Assembly: GCA_035948135.1 (NCBI GenBank)
Contig: DASZJL010000223.1
Location: forward strand, 1 to 64,000
Length of the DNA stretch: 64,000 bases
Reading direction: 5' to 3'
Origin: CADDZP01 sp035948135
Lineage (GTDB): Bacteria > Actinomycetota > Acidimicrobiia > Acidimicrobiales > AC-14
The notes under the pieces are model-generated. The model was not told the DNA's origin. It searched no databases and saw nothing but the letters and a program-made list of their open reading frames with translations. How positions within the stretch are numbered: position 1 is the stretch's first letter; each line of letters begins with the position of its first letter. Made by a program: the position numbers and the translations under genes. Of this stretch, positions 40,698-48,839 are shown one piece after another.

Positions 40698-41107
40698 CAG
40701 GCGCTCCCCTCGGCTGGTTCGAATCCGAAGGCCACGGCCTCGGTGCCGTCCTCGTCGACACCCGCGACGTACGTGATCATGCGCACGGGCATGTTCAGCT
40801 GCACGTGCTCGGGGTCAGGTTCCACATTGACGAGGTTCGTGTGCACCGCGCCGCCACCCTCGAGCTGAACGACGGCCGAGACGTACGGCACCGGCACGCT
40901 CGGCGCGGCGCGATGGACGATCGTGAAGGCCTTCAGCGTCCCGCTGTCAGTGAGCTTCTTCTTCCCGAACGCCGTCTTGCCGCACTTGGCACAGGCGTTT
41001 CTGCGGTCGAGGTAGAGGGCGCCGCACTCCTCGCACGCGTTCGCGTTGAGGTACGGCGCCCCGTCGTCGATCACCAGATAGTCGACGATCGGAACTTGGT
41101 GGCCCAT
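40697..41107 (-). CDS. DUF35 OB-fold/zinc-ribbon protein, thiolase partner
   Basis: A 136-residue protein. The N-terminal zinc ribbon has CEECGALYLDRRNACAKCG with two CxxC pairs, and an OB-fold follows (LKAFTIVHRAAPSVPVPYVS to ITYVAGVDEDG). DUF35 proteins bind CoA esters and form heteromeric complexes with SCP2-type thiolases or with MaoC-like hydratases. I place the start at ATG 41107, which lies 7 bases after TATGCT on the minus strand (leaderless-like), rather than at ATG 41119. The stop overlaps the thiolase ATG. Confidence 0.92.
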   Translation of the reverse strand: MGHQVPIVDYLVIDDGAPYLNANACEECGALYLDRRNACAKCGKTAFGKKKLTDSGTLKAFTIVHRAAPSVPVPYVSAVVQLEGGGAVHTNLVNVEPDPEHVQLNMPVRMITYVAGVDEDGTEAVAFGFEPAEGSA

Positions 41108-41126
41108 GTCTGCGAGCATACGAACG

Positions 41127-41876
41127 ATGACTCAACTCGACCTATCCGGCCGCGTCGCCATCGTCACCGGCGGAAGCCGCGGTCTCGGGCACTCCATCGT
41201 CCTCGGACTCGCGCAGGCGGGCGCCGACGTCGTCATCGCGAGCCGCAAGCTCGACAACTGCAAGGTGGTCGCCGACGAGGTAGAGACGACCACGGGCCGC
41301 CAGGCCCTCCCCGTCGCCTGCCACGTCGGTCACTGGGGCCAGCTGCAGGATCTCGTCGACGCCGCCTACGACCGCTTCGGCAAGATCGACGTGCTCGTGA
41401 ACAACGCCGGGATGTCGCCGCTCTATCCGGATCTCATGAGCGTGACCGAGGAGCTGTACGACAAGGTCTTCGACGTCAACCTGAAGGGGCCGTTCCGGCT
41501 GGCGGTGCTCGTCGGTACGCGCATGGTCGAACAAGGCCGCGGGTCGATCATCAACGTCAGCAGCATCGGGTCGTTGCGACCCTACGGCGGCATCGTCCCC
41601 TACGCGGCGGCCAAGGCAGGCGTGAACACGATGACGGTTGGGCTGGCCGACGCCTTCGGCCCGAACGTCCGCGTGAACTGCGTGATCCCCGGTTCGTTCC
41701 GCACCGACGTCGTCCAGCACTGGGACGACGCCACCATGCGCGGCGCGGCGGAGCGCCCGAATCTCAAGCGCATCGGCGAGCCGGAGGAGATCGTGGGCGC
41801 CGTCCTGTACTTCGCCAGCGACGCATCGAGCTACACGACCGGTTCCTTGCTCCGAGTCGACGGCGGGGCCGTCTAG
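41127..41876 (+). CDS. Short-chain dehydrogenase/reductase 1
   Basis: A 249-residue classical SDR. The cofactor loop is VAIVTGGSRGLGHSIVLGLA, the NNAG motif is VLVNNAGMSPLYP, the catalytic Ser is in NVSSIGSL and the YxxxK is YAAAKAGVNTM, so the tetrad is complete. The Arg in IASRKLD suggests NADP(H). It probably oxidises a hydroxyacyl-CoA or steroid alcohol. It starts 19 bases from the divergent DUF35 gene and its stop overlaps the next SDR start by one base (TAGTG). Confidence 0.92.
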   Translation: MTQLDLSGRVAIVTGGSRGLGHSIVLGLAQAGADVVIASRKLDNCKVVADEVETTTGRQALPVACHVGHWGQLQDLVDAAYDRFGKIDVLVNNAGMSPLYPDLMSVTEELYDKVFDVNLKGPFRLAVLVGTRMVEQGRGSIINVSSIGSLRPYGGIVPYAAAKAGVNTMTVGLADAFGPNVRVNCVIPGSFRTDVVQHWDDATMRGAAERPNLKRIGEPEEIVGAVLYFASDASSYTTGSLLRVDGGAV

Positions 41877-42667
41877 TGGGGACCTACGTCGTCACGGGCT
41901 CCGCATCCGGCATGGGCGCGGCGACAAAACAGCGGCTCGAAGGCGACGGCCACGAGGTCATCGGCGTCGACGTCCGCGACGCCACCGCCACCTTCGACCT
42001 CGGCACCGAGCACGGCCGGACCAACGCCATCGAGGCCGTCTTCCAGTACGCGGACGGCGCCATCGACGGCATCGTCACCTTCGCCGGGTTGGCAGGCACC
42101 AGCACCAGGCCCGGGAGCACGGTTGCGTCGGTCAACTACTTCGGCACCGTCGCCCTGCTCGAAGGGCTCCGCCCCGCGCTCGTGGCGGCGAGAGGCAAGC
42201 AGCCGGCGGCCGTCGCCATCAGCTCGAACTCCTCGACGGTGCAGCCACGATTGCCCTCCACATTGGTCGAGGCCTGCCTGGAAGGCGATGAGGAGGAGGC
42301 CCGCCGCCTGGGCGACGACCTCGGGGCGCCGGTCGCCTATCCGTCGGCGAAGCTCGCCGTCGCCCGCTGGGTTCGCCGGAACGCGCCGAAAGCCGAGTGG
42401 GCGGGAGCGGGTATCACCTTGAACGCGATCGCGCCCGGCTACATCGAGACACCCATGACCGCAGAGATCAGACGGGACGAGAAGATCGGCCCTCTTCTCG
42501 ACCAGTTCCCCATCCCCGTGGGCCGAGGGGGCCGCCCCGAGGAAATCGCCGCCCTGGTGGGGTTCCTGCTGGGCCCCGAGGCCCGCTACTTCTGCGGGTC
42601 GGTCGTTTTGGCCGATGGCGGCAGCGAAGCCGTGCTCCGCCCCGACCATTGGCCCGCAGCTTGGTAG
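41876..42667 (+). CDS. Short-chain dehydrogenase/reductase 2, atypical active site
   Basis: A 263-residue SDR. The nucleotide loop is YVVTGSASGMGAATKQRLEG and the acidic residue VDVRD suggests NAD. The NNAG motif is replaced by GIVTFAGLAG, the Ser is in ISSNSSTVQ and YxxxK is YPSAKLAVARW. A 25-residue insertion between Ser and Tyr (LVEACLEGDEEEARRLGDDL) is typical of the 3-alpha-hydroxysteroid dehydrogenase/carbonyl reductase-like subgroup. The C-terminus has APGYIETPMT and a GGSE end. The GTG start shares one base with the preceding stop. With SDR 1 it forms a coupled pair in the catabolic block. Confidence 0.9.
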   Translation: MGTYVVTGSASGMGAATKQRLEGDGHEVIGVDVRDATATFDLGTEHGRTNAIEAVFQYADGAIDGIVTFAGLAGTSTRPGSTVASVNYFGTVALLEGLRPALVAARGKQPAAVAISSNSSTVQPRLPSTLVEACLEGDEEEARRLGDDLGAPVAYPSAKLAVARWVRRNAPKAEWAGAGITLNAIAPGYIETPMTAEIRRDEKIGPLLDQFPIPVGRGGRPEEIAALVGFLLGPEARYFCGSVVLADGGSEAVLRPDHWPAAW

Positions 42668-42719
42668 CGCCCTCTACCCTGCTGGGAACGGACTGGGAGC
42701 GTTCGGGGTTGACCAAAGG

Positions 42720-43979
42720 GTGAGCAGCCAGCCGCTGGTGAGCGGCGCTGACGTGGCGGGCGCACGCGTCGATAACCCGCGCGCGCCCCACGCGGCCGAC
42801 CACCAACACGACTGGAAGTGGTGGGCCCGACGCATCGTCGGCGCCACCCTCCTCGGGGCCGCCGTCGCCCTCGCATACGGAAGGCGGGAGGAGCTTCGCC
42901 AGGCCATCGACCTTCTCGGCCACCTGCGGCTGTCAGGGCTCGCTGTCGCCATCGCGCTGGAGGCCGCTTCCCTGGTCGCCTTCGCCCGGCTGCAGCGCTG
43001 GCTGCTGCATGAGGGTGGCGTCGAGGTCGGGCTGGTGCCCATGGTCCAGATCACCCTCGCCGGCAATGCCCTGGCGATGTCCCTTCCCGGGGGCGCAGCC
43101 TGGGCCGCGGCGTGGGCGTTCGGCCAGCTTCGCCGCCGCGGCGCCGACCGAGTTCTGGCCGGCTGGGTCGTGCTGGTCGCCGGTGCGATCGCCAGCTACG
43201 CCCTCTTCATGATCCTCGTCGCCGGCAGCCTCGTCGCCGGGTCGGCCGGCCCGGTGGCCTCAGTGCGCCCGCTGCTGATCGCGTTGGCGAGCATCCCCTT
43301 CATCGTCGTTGCCCTCGTCATCGCGGCGCGACGCTTTCCGATCATCGACCGACTCGTGCCCGCCGGCCGGCGCGCCCTCGAGGGCCTGCCGAAGGGGCAC
43401 GAGATGGCGGCCGCCGTCGAGCGCGCGTGGGAGCGCCTGCTCACCGTGCGCCCCAGCGGTCCGGCGTGGTTCGAGGCGTTCGGCCTGGCCGCCCTCAACT
43501 GGATCGAGAACTGCGGGTGCCTGGTGGCGTGTATCTGGGCCGTGCACGGGCGCATTCCCTGGCACGGCATCCTCGTCGCCTACGCCCTAGCCCAAGTCCT
43601 GGCCACCGTCCCGATCACCCCGGGCGGTCTCGGCGTGGTCGAAGGCAGCCTCACTGCTCTCCTCGTCGCCTACGGCCTTCCGACGAACGTGGCCCTCGCG
43701 AGTGTCCTGCTGTACCGGGCCGTGAGCTTCTGGGGGCTCGTGCCGGTCGGCTGGGGCGTCTGGGGCTACCTCAGCTGGCAGAGCCGTAAGCCGGCGCGCA
43801 CCCAGAAGCGTCCTCATCCGTGGGCCGTGCATCTGCATCGGCCGCGCGGTGCAGTCGACGCGCCGCCGCGCAGCGCCCCCGACGTTCTGATGCCGGCCGA
43901 ACCGTGCAAGGGGTGCCCCGAGCATCCCGACCATCCCCACGACCACGTCGAACGCCGCGACGAGGTAAAAGTTTCGTGA
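42720..43979 (+). CDS. Lysylphosphatidylglycerol synthase-like TM protein (YbhN/UPF0104)
   Basis: A 419-residue membrane protein with eight or so helices. Conserved family segments are LQITLAGNALAMSLPGGAA-like (here MVQITLAGNALAMSLPGGAA), the basic region after helix 6 and VPITPGGLGVVEGSLTALLV near the end. The family comprises flippase-like proteins and the membrane part of MprF; the aminoacyl transferase domain is absent here. The C-terminal tail is cytosolic and His/Cys-rich (PCKGCPEHPDHPHDH), unusual and possibly metal-binding. The GTG start at 42720 has no good ribosome site and a later GTG is possible. The stop overlaps the patatin gene by 4 bases (GTGA). Confidence 0.85.
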   Translation: MSSQPLVSGADVAGARVDNPRAPHAADHQHDWKWWARRIVGATLLGAAVALAYGRREELRQAIDLLGHLRLSGLAVAIALEAASLVAFARLQRWLLHEGGVEVGLVPMVQITLAGNALAMSLPGGAAWAAAWAFGQLRRRGADRVLAGWVVLVAGAIASYALFMILVAGSLVAGSAGPVASVRPLLIALASIPFIVVALVIAARRFPIIDRLVPAGRRALEGLPKGHEMAAAVERAWERLLTVRPSGPAWFEAFGLAALNWIENCGCLVACIWAVHGRIPWHGILVAYALAQVLATVPITPGGLGVVEGSLTALLVAYGLPTNVALASVLLYRAVSFWGLVPVGWGVWGYLSWQSRKPARTQKRPHPWAVHLHRPRGAVDAPPRSAPDVLMPAEPCKGCPEHPDHPHDHVERRDEVKVS

Positions 43980-44914
43980 GCGTTTTCCACGTGTTTGACA
44001 GTGTGGATGGGCACAATGGTGCCGTGGCCCGTCGAGCACCATCGAGGCCGTATCGAACCGTTCTTCGCTTCCGGCAGCGCCGGCAGCTTGAAGCGGTACC
44101 CAAGATCGCGGTCGTGCTGTCCGGCGGGGGTAACCGCGGCGCAGCCCAGGTCGGCATGTTGCGCGCCCTCGTCGAAGCGGGCATCCGCCCCGATGTCGTC
44201 GTCGGTACTTCCGTGGGGTCGCTCAACGGCGCGGCGCTCGCGCGCGATCCCACGCCCGCCGGTATCGACGAGCTGAAGGCCGTCTGGTTGGGCCTCAGTC
44301 GCGAGCGGCTGTTCGGCGACGGACGCTTGACGCGCGCATGGCGGCTGGCGAGCAGGGCCAGTCACATATGGAGCAACGAGGGCCTGGCCGACGTCATCGA
44401 CACGTTCGGTGTCGCCGAGTTCTCCGAGCTGGCGGTGCCGCTGCGCGTCATCGCCACCGATCTCGTGAGTGGGGCGGAAGCGGTGTTCGCGGCCGGTCCC
44501 CTGAAGCCCGCCTTGCTCGCAAGCTGCGGCCTGCCCGGCCTCTACGCCCCCATCGAGCACGACGGCCGCATGCTCGTCGACGGCGGCGTCATCAACAACG
44601 TGCCCGTGTCACATGCGCTGGCCGGCCCGGACACCCGGGTGTACGTGTGCGACACGTCCGCCGACCTCGAAGTCAAGGCGCCCCGGTCGGCCATCGAGGT
44701 CATCCTGCGCTCGTTCGCCATCGCCCGCCAGGGCCGGGCTCGCCGGGACGAGCAGCGTTATGACGCCGATCCGCGTGTCACGTTCCTGCCCCGCGTCGTC
44801 GACCGCCGCCGCCCGTTCGACTTCTCGGGCGCCGCGGCGCTGATCGACGCGGGCTACAGCGCGGCCCGCGAGTTCCTCGCCGCCCTGCCTCCTGTCGCCA
44901 CCGCGTCCGGCTGA
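43976..44914 (+). CDS. Patatin-like phospholipase
   Basis: A 312-residue lipid acyl hydrolase with a Ser-Asp dyad. The oxyanion loop is VLSGGGNRGAAQVGML, the nucleophile is the Ser in VVGTSVGSLNGAAL (GxSxG) and the Asp is in MLVDGGVINNVPV (DGG). About 40 residues precede the domain. It is translationally coupled to the YbhN-like membrane protein by a GTGA overlap, so phospholipid turnover linked to a lipid-flipping protein is a reasonable guess. No signal peptide is seen, so it acts at the inner face of the membrane. Confidence 0.9.
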   Translation: MSVFHVFDSVDGHNGAVARRAPSRPYRTVLRFRQRRQLEAVPKIAVVLSGGGNRGAAQVGMLRALVEAGIRPDVVVGTSVGSLNGAALARDPTPAGIDELKAVWLGLSRERLFGDGRLTRAWRLASRASHIWSNEGLADVIDTFGVAEFSELAVPLRVIATDLVSGAEAVFAAGPLKPALLASCGLPGLYAPIEHDGRMLVDGGVINNVPVSHALAGPDTRVYVCDTSADLEVKAPRSAIEVILRSFAIARQGRARRDEQRYDADPRVTFLPRVVDRRRPFDFSGAAALIDAGYSAAREFLAALPPVATASG

Positions 44915-44921
44915 GCCGTTG

Positions 44922-45296
44922 ATGCTCGGGGGCGTCGACCTGATTGCCTTCGTCGGCACTGCGGACGTGGCGCGCGCCCGTTCGTTCTACGAAGGCACGC
45001 TGGGGTTGGCCGTTGTCGAGGAGGACCCCTACGCGCTCGCGCTCGACGCCAACGGCACCATGCTGCGGGTCACGGCCGTGCCCGATTTCCGTCCCGCCGG
45101 CCACACGGTGTGCGGCTGGCGGGTCGACAACATCGCCACCGCGATCCGCGAGCTCGGTGAGAAGGGTGTGGGCTTCGCCCGGTACGACGGCATGGACCAG
45201 GACGAGCTCGGCGCGTGGACGGCGCCTTCAGGGGCGAAGGTGGCCTGGTTCGCCGACCCCGACGGGAACACGCTCTCCCTCACCCAGTTCCCCTAG
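44922..45296 (+). CDS. Glyoxalase/VOC-superfamily protein
   Basis: A 124-residue vicinal-oxygen-chelate protein: two beta-alpha-beta-beta-beta modules with VDLIAFVGTADVARARSFYE at the start and VAWFADPDGNTLSLTQ at the end, the usual SPDGN-type finish. Potential metal ligands (His in AGHTVCGW, Glu in LGLAVVEE) are only partly conserved. The role could be isomerase, dioxygenase or antibiotic-binding. ATG 44922 is 7 bases after the patatin stop, so it is probably cotranscribed. Confidence 0.85.
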   Translation: MLGGVDLIAFVGTADVARARSFYEGTLGLAVVEEDPYALALDANGTMLRVTAVPDFRPAGHTVCGWRVDNIATAIRELGEKGVGFARYDGMDQDELGAWTAPSGAKVAWFADPDGNTLSLTQFP

Positions 45297-45310
45297 CCAC
45301 TGAGTCCGGC

Positions 45311-45919
45311 ATGCTTCCGGAGGTCGAGCCGCTCGTCGGACAGCTCGTTCGTCTCGACCCCCTCTCCGAGGTCCACGTCGACGCACTCGTATCCGCGGCT
45401 GAAGTGGACCGGTCAACCTACGGCTACACGACTGTCCCCCTCGGACGCATGGCGATGATCGAGTACATCCTCGGACTCCTCGCCAGTCGCGCCAGAGACG
45501 AGGCGATCCCATTCGTGCAAGTGCGCCTGCTCGACGATCAAGCGGTGGGCGTCACGCGCTTCCTGACCTTCCGCGCCCGGCACGACAGTCTCATGCCGTA
45601 CGCGGTCGAGATCGGTGGTACCTGGCTGGCTGCGTCCGCCCAGCGCACCGGCATCAACGCCGAAGCGAAGCTCCTGCTGCTCACCCACGCCTTCGAAACC
45701 TGGAAGGTGGGGCGCGTCGACTTCAAGACCGACGCCCGCAACGGCCGATCTCGAGCGGCCATCTCGGCGCTCGGTGCGACCTTCGAAGGGGTGTTGCGGC
45801 ATTGGCAGCCGTCACACGTCGCCGGAGAGGAGGGCCAGCTGCGCGACTCCGCCGTCTACTCGATCCTCGACTCGGAGTGGCCAACGGTCCGTCGCGGGCT
45901 CCTGGCCCGGCTCGTTTGA
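45311..45919 (+). CDS. GNAT acetyltransferase, RimJ/RimL-like
   Basis: A 202-residue GCN5-related acetyltransferase. The start VGQLVRLDPLSEVHVDALVS and the motif A region AQRTGINAEAKLLLLTHAFE (replacing the usual RxxGxG/A acetyl-CoA loop), then KVGRVDFKTDARNGRSRAAI and ALGATFEGVLRHWQ, are typical of the RimJ/RimL/SSAT-like subgroup that acetylates protein N-termini or small amines. ATG 45311 is 14 bases after the VOC stop. The substrate is unknown. Confidence 0.87.
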   Translation: MLPEVEPLVGQLVRLDPLSEVHVDALVSAAEVDRSTYGYTTVPLGRMAMIEYILGLLASRARDEAIPFVQVRLLDDQAVGVTRFLTFRARHDSLMPYAVEIGGTWLAASAQRTGINAEAKLLLLTHAFETWKVGRVDFKTDARNGRSRAAISALGATFEGVLRHWQPSHVAGEEGQLRDSAVYSILDSEWPTVRRGLLARLV

Positions 45920-45999
45920 CTCCCTGAATCGGCGCGGTCGCTCGTCGGAGGACCGAAACAATCCCGCCGCCGCTCGCGTCCGTAGTACCTGTCGAAAAC

Positions 46000-46019
46000 G
46001 TTGCCCCTTGCCGGGCAAC
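46000..46019. promoter_or_regulatory. Inverted repeat in the 5' leader of a lipoprotein gene
   Basis: GTTGCCC-CTTGCC-GGGCAAC is a perfect 7-bp dyad immediately upstream of the AGGACAAGGGG ribosome site of the lipoprotein gene. It could be an operator or an mRNA hairpin that influences translation. Confidence 0.5.
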
Positions 46020-46039
46020 AGGACAAGGGGATGTTTCAG

Positions 46040-46762
46040 ATGCGTATGACCTCGCGCACCTTCTACGGTGGCGCCGCCCTGTCGGTGGTCCTCGCGGCGG
46101 GCCTGATCCTCGCCGCGTGTGGCGGCTCGGCAACCAAGACCAACGCCGCGCCGGTGGCCGCGACGAGCCCCACCACGGCCCCGCCCTCGACGAGCGCGGC
46201 CCCGGGCCCCGTCATCATGACCAAGACTGATCCGAAGCTGGGGACCATCCTCGCCGACAGCAAGGGCCTCACCCTCTACACCCTCACCGTCAATGGCAAG
46301 GCGGTGGACTGCACTGGCGCCTGCGCCGCCGTCTGGCCGCCCCTAACGGCGGCGGCGGACAGCACACCCACTGGTGGTCCGGGGGTGGGCACCCTCGGGA
46401 CGGCCTCATCCTCTGACGGCACCCAGCTCGTCACCTTCGGGGGCCTGCCTCTCTATCGCTTCTCCCAGGACCAGGACGCCGGGGATGCCTACGGCGAGGG
46501 CATCTCGAGCTTCGGTGGGGTCTGGCACGTTGTGAAGGTTGGTCAGACTGCGGGTGTCGCTCCGACCACCGCCCCCACACCCGCCGCGGCAAAAAGGGCG
46601 GCACCAACGACGCCGTCGACGCCCGCCAAGTCGATGACACCGGTCCCCGCAAGGGCGGCGGCGCCGGCCTCGACGACGCCGGCGACGGCTGCTCCGACGC
46701 CCGTCATGACGATGCATCGATCGCCGCCGACGAGCGGGGCCGGCATGGGCTTGGGGTACTAG
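46040..46762 (+). CDS. Lipoprotein with COG4315-type secreted repeats
   Basis: A 240-residue lipoprotein. The leader ends with the lipobox LILAACGG. After a Thr/Pro/Ala linker come two copies of the secreted-repeat domain (GTILADSKGLTLYTLTVNGK, CTGACAAVWPPL; then GLPLYRFSQDQDAGDAYGEG and FGGVWHVV). Such domains contain the LYxF...DxxxxSxCxGxCAxxWPP motif and are of unknown function, sometimes electron-transfer-linked. The last 60 residues are Ala/Pro/Thr-rich and end in a Met/His segment (PVMTMHRSPPTSGAGMG). ATG 46040 has AAGGGG nine bases upstream; an ATG at 46031 abuts that site. Confidence 0.85.
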   Translation: MRMTSRTFYGGAALSVVLAAGLILAACGGSATKTNAAPVAATSPTTAPPSTSAAPGPVIMTKTDPKLGTILADSKGLTLYTLTVNGKAVDCTGACAAVWPPLTAAADSTPTGGPGVGTLGTASSSDGTQLVTFGGLPLYRFSQDQDAGDAYGEGISSFGGVWHVVKVGQTAGVAPTTAPTPAAAKRAAPTTPSTPAKSMTPVPARAAAPASTTPATAAPTPVMTMHRSPPTSGAGMGLGY

Positions 46763-46763
46763 C

Positions 46764-46779
46764 CGGCTGTAGTCAGCCG
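46764..46779. terminator. Hairpin between convergent genes
   Basis: CGGCTG-TAGT-CAGCCG is a 6-bp stem with a 4-base loop, starting two bases after the lipoprotein stop and containing the stop codon of the phospholipase gene on the other strand. Confidence 0.45.
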
Positions 46780-48290
46780 CCGGGCCGCGACGCGGGACCC
46801 GGATGCGGGGTCAGCGAGAGCACGAGCGGCGGTCGCGGCGGCTGCGTGAAGTCGAAGTCTTCGACCAAGTTGCCGAGCGGGGTGGCGTTCTCCCGCACGT
46901 CCGGGCGGGGGTCGGGTCGCCCGTCGGTCGCCGGATCGAGGCGGGCACCGCCGAGGAAATCGTCTTCGATGAATTTCAAGAAGGCGTCGTGGCTCAGGGT
47001 CTGGTGGTCGATGAAACCCCGTTTGGCATACGGAGATATCACGATCGACGGGACACGCAAGCCATAGCCGTTGCCGTCCACGTTCGGCGGCACGACGTGG
47101 TCGTAGAACCCGCCCCAGTCATCCCAGGACAAGAAGATGGCCGTCGAGTTCCAATCCGGGCTCTTCATGACGGCGTTGACGAGGTTCGTGACCCACGCCT
47201 GCCCTTCGCGGACGCTCGCGGGCGGATGCTCGGAGTTGGGCTGGCTTGGCGTGATCCATGACACGGCTGGCAGCTTCCCCGCGGCTGCGGCCGACATGAA
47301 ATGCTTCCACGGCTGCACGTTCTTCAGCTGGCCGTCGTCCTGGACGTCGGTGAACAGCGGCAACGGGTTCCAGATGCCGGGCGTCTTCCAGCTCTGGGCT
47401 TTGGGTGGGCAGGTCGCGGCACTGTCCTTACAGTCGGGCTCCGTCCCGTCCTCGACGTAGTAACCCCAGCTGACGTTGTGCTTGTGCAGCAGATACGTGA
47501 TGTCGGTCCATGCGTCGTGGACAGGTGCCGTGCCTGTCGCGATCGCCTGGTCGACATAGTGCTGCTGCTGCCCCGGGAACAATTTGCCCGCCAGATCGTT
47601 CTTGCAGCTCGACGGAGCCCCCGAACTGCACACCGCCGACCAGGCCGAGACCATATAAAGGTGCTGGGGCAGGCTCCAGGAAGCCACGGGCTCAAACAGG
47701 TGGTCGTCAAGGGTGAACTCTTTGGCGTACGTCCAGTAGTTCGGGATCTCACGGGCGTCGTGGTACCCCATCACGTCGGGCGCGTTGCTGTGCGCACAAG
47801 CGGGGGCTTGGAGATTCGTGCAGTGCTTGGTGCTCTTCTCCGCTTCCGCGACGAAGCCGTCCATCTTGCCGCCGTTGATGTCGCCTACCGCAGCTGTGTT
47901 CGCGTGCCCAGCGCCTCCGTTCACGAACGCCGCGTCGTGATAGGGACTGTCGCAGGCGCTGGTGGCCGGGTCGGGCGAGCAGACGGTGAACTTGCCGTTT
48001 GCCGCCGGTATGCCGTCGGCGCCGGGAAACGTGCCGAAGTAACTGTCAAAGGACCGGTTCTCCTGCATGATCACGACGACGTGCTTGATCTTGGCGATCC
48101 CGACCGCGCTCGAGTCGGTCGTCGGAGACCCGCTCGCCGAGGCGGCCGTTGTGGTCGGCGTGGCCGCGGTGGGCTTAGAACCTCCCGACGAGCACGCCGC
48201 CACCACCGCGGTCGATAGCACTACCGCCGCAGCGCCAAGCGCGGTCCTTCCACCAAGGACTCGGGCAAACCCCAGCGAACCCGTCCACAT
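46773..48290 (-). CDS. Phospholipase C/acid phosphatase-type phosphoesterase lipoprotein
   Basis: A 505-residue exported enzyme of the bacterial phospholipase C family. The N-terminus carries a lipoprotein signal with lipobox VVAACSSG, then a Thr/Ser linker. The catalytic start is HVVVIMQENRSFDSYFGTFP, the family's nucleophile/metal region, followed by DDHLFEPVASWSLPQHLYMV, SWDDWGGFYDHVVPP and VPSIVISPYAKRGFIDHQ, all conserved in AcpA/PlcC-type enzymes. Six or more cysteines suggest disulfides outside the cell. The role may be to liberate phosphate or alcohol head groups from lipids. It is convergent with the lipoprotein gene. Confidence 0.92.
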   Translation of the reverse strand: MWTGSLGFARVLGGRTALGAAAVVLSTAVVAACSSGGSKPTAATPTTTAASASGSPTTDSSAVGIAKIKHVVVIMQENRSFDSYFGTFPGADGIPAANGKFTVCSPDPATSACDSPYHDAAFVNGGAGHANTAAVGDINGGKMDGFVAEAEKSTKHCTNLQAPACAHSNAPDVMGYHDAREIPNYWTYAKEFTLDDHLFEPVASWSLPQHLYMVSAWSAVCSSGAPSSCKNDLAGKLFPGQQQHYVDQAIATGTAPVHDAWTDITYLLHKHNVSWGYYVEDGTEPDCKDSAATCPPKAQSWKTPGIWNPLPLFTDVQDDGQLKNVQPWKHFMSAAAAGKLPAVSWITPSQPNSEHPPASVREGQAWVTNLVNAVMKSPDWNSTAIFLSWDDWGGFYDHVVPPNVDGNGYGLRVPSIVISPYAKRGFIDHQTLSHDAFLKFIEDDFLGGARLDPATDGRPDPRPDVRENATPLGNLVEDFDFTQPPRPPLVLSLTPHPGPASRPGG

Positions 48291-48323
48291 CGCCGCACAA
48301 CATAGGTGTGCAAACGGGGTGGG

Positions 48324-48785
48324 TCAGGTCACCGGCGTGCGGTTTCGACGGTACGTGGCCTCCATGTCAGTCGCGGTGAGCCACTCGCCGCAGTCGGGGC
48401 ACGCCAGCTCGGGGTGGACGGTGTGGCCGCACGCCTTGTGCCGCACCTCCACCGGCGGGCCCTGCTTTCCCGTCTCCCATTTGTCGCCCCATCGAAGCAA
48501 CGAGATGAGCACGGGCCACAGGTCGAGGCCCTTCTCGGTGAGTCGGTACTCGAAGCGGTCGGGCCGCTCGGAGTAGAGCCGCTTCTCGAGCACGCCGTTG
48601 CCGACGAGCGTCTCGAGGCGGTCGGCGAGGACGGCGCGCGGCGCGCCCGAGCGCTCCTGGAAGTCCTCGAACCGGCGCACCCGCATGAAGGCGTCGCGGA
48701 GGATCAGCATCGTCCAGCGATCGCCGACGACCGACAAGGCCTGCGCGACCGAGCAGTCCTGCTGGTCGATCTCGCTCCACCGCAT
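48324..48785 (-). CDS. HxlR-family regulator with C-terminal zinc ribbon
   Basis: A 153-residue DNA-binding protein. The N-terminal CSVAQALSVVGDRWTMLILR is the HxlR signature and the winged helix continues with RRFEDFQERSGAPRAVLADR and YRLTEKGLDLWPVL. Beyond the usual end there is a metal-type finger: KACGHTVHPELACPDCGEWL (Cys, His, CxxC). ATG 48785 follows TAAGGT by 7 bases on the minus strand, so it is predicted leaderless. It is divergent from an acetyltransferase across a 54-bp region that contains overlapping GAAC/GTTC inverted repeats, which are likely its operator. Confidence 0.9.
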   Translation of the reverse strand: MRWSEIDQQDCSVAQALSVVGDRWTMLILRDAFMRVRRFEDFQERSGAPRAVLADRLETLVGNGVLEKRLYSERPDRFEYRLTEKGLDLWPVLISLLRWGDKWETGKQGPPVEVRHKACGHTVHPELACPDCGEWLTATDMEATYRRNRTPVT

Positions 48786-48839
48786 GGGTGTGACCTTAGT
48801 CCTCTTGCGTTCAGAAATCGAACTCACTAAGTTCAAGTT
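48786..48839. promoter_or_regulatory. Divergent promoter/operator, HxlR - GNAT
   Basis: The plus -10 TAAGTT (48828-48833) lies 6 bases before the GNAT ATG and the minus TAAGGT (48798-48793) lies 7 bases before the HxlR ATG. GAACT-CACTA-AGTTC (48820-48834) is a dyad that covers the plus -10, and GTTC at 48809 with GAAC at 48820 makes a second. Autorepression and control of the acetyltransferase by HxlR are inferred. Confidence 0.55.

Noticed and set aside
41108..41126. Plus-strand TACGAA (41119-41124) as a leaderless -10 for SDR 1
   Set aside because: It is only 2 nt from the ATG and does not end in T, unlike the other cases, so its promoter is left undecided.
36539..42667. KstR/KstR2-type operator in the sterol-like block
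   Set aside because: I looked for an AACmTGTT-type palindrome between the divergent genes and saw none; the gaps are too short to hold one in addition to a promoter.
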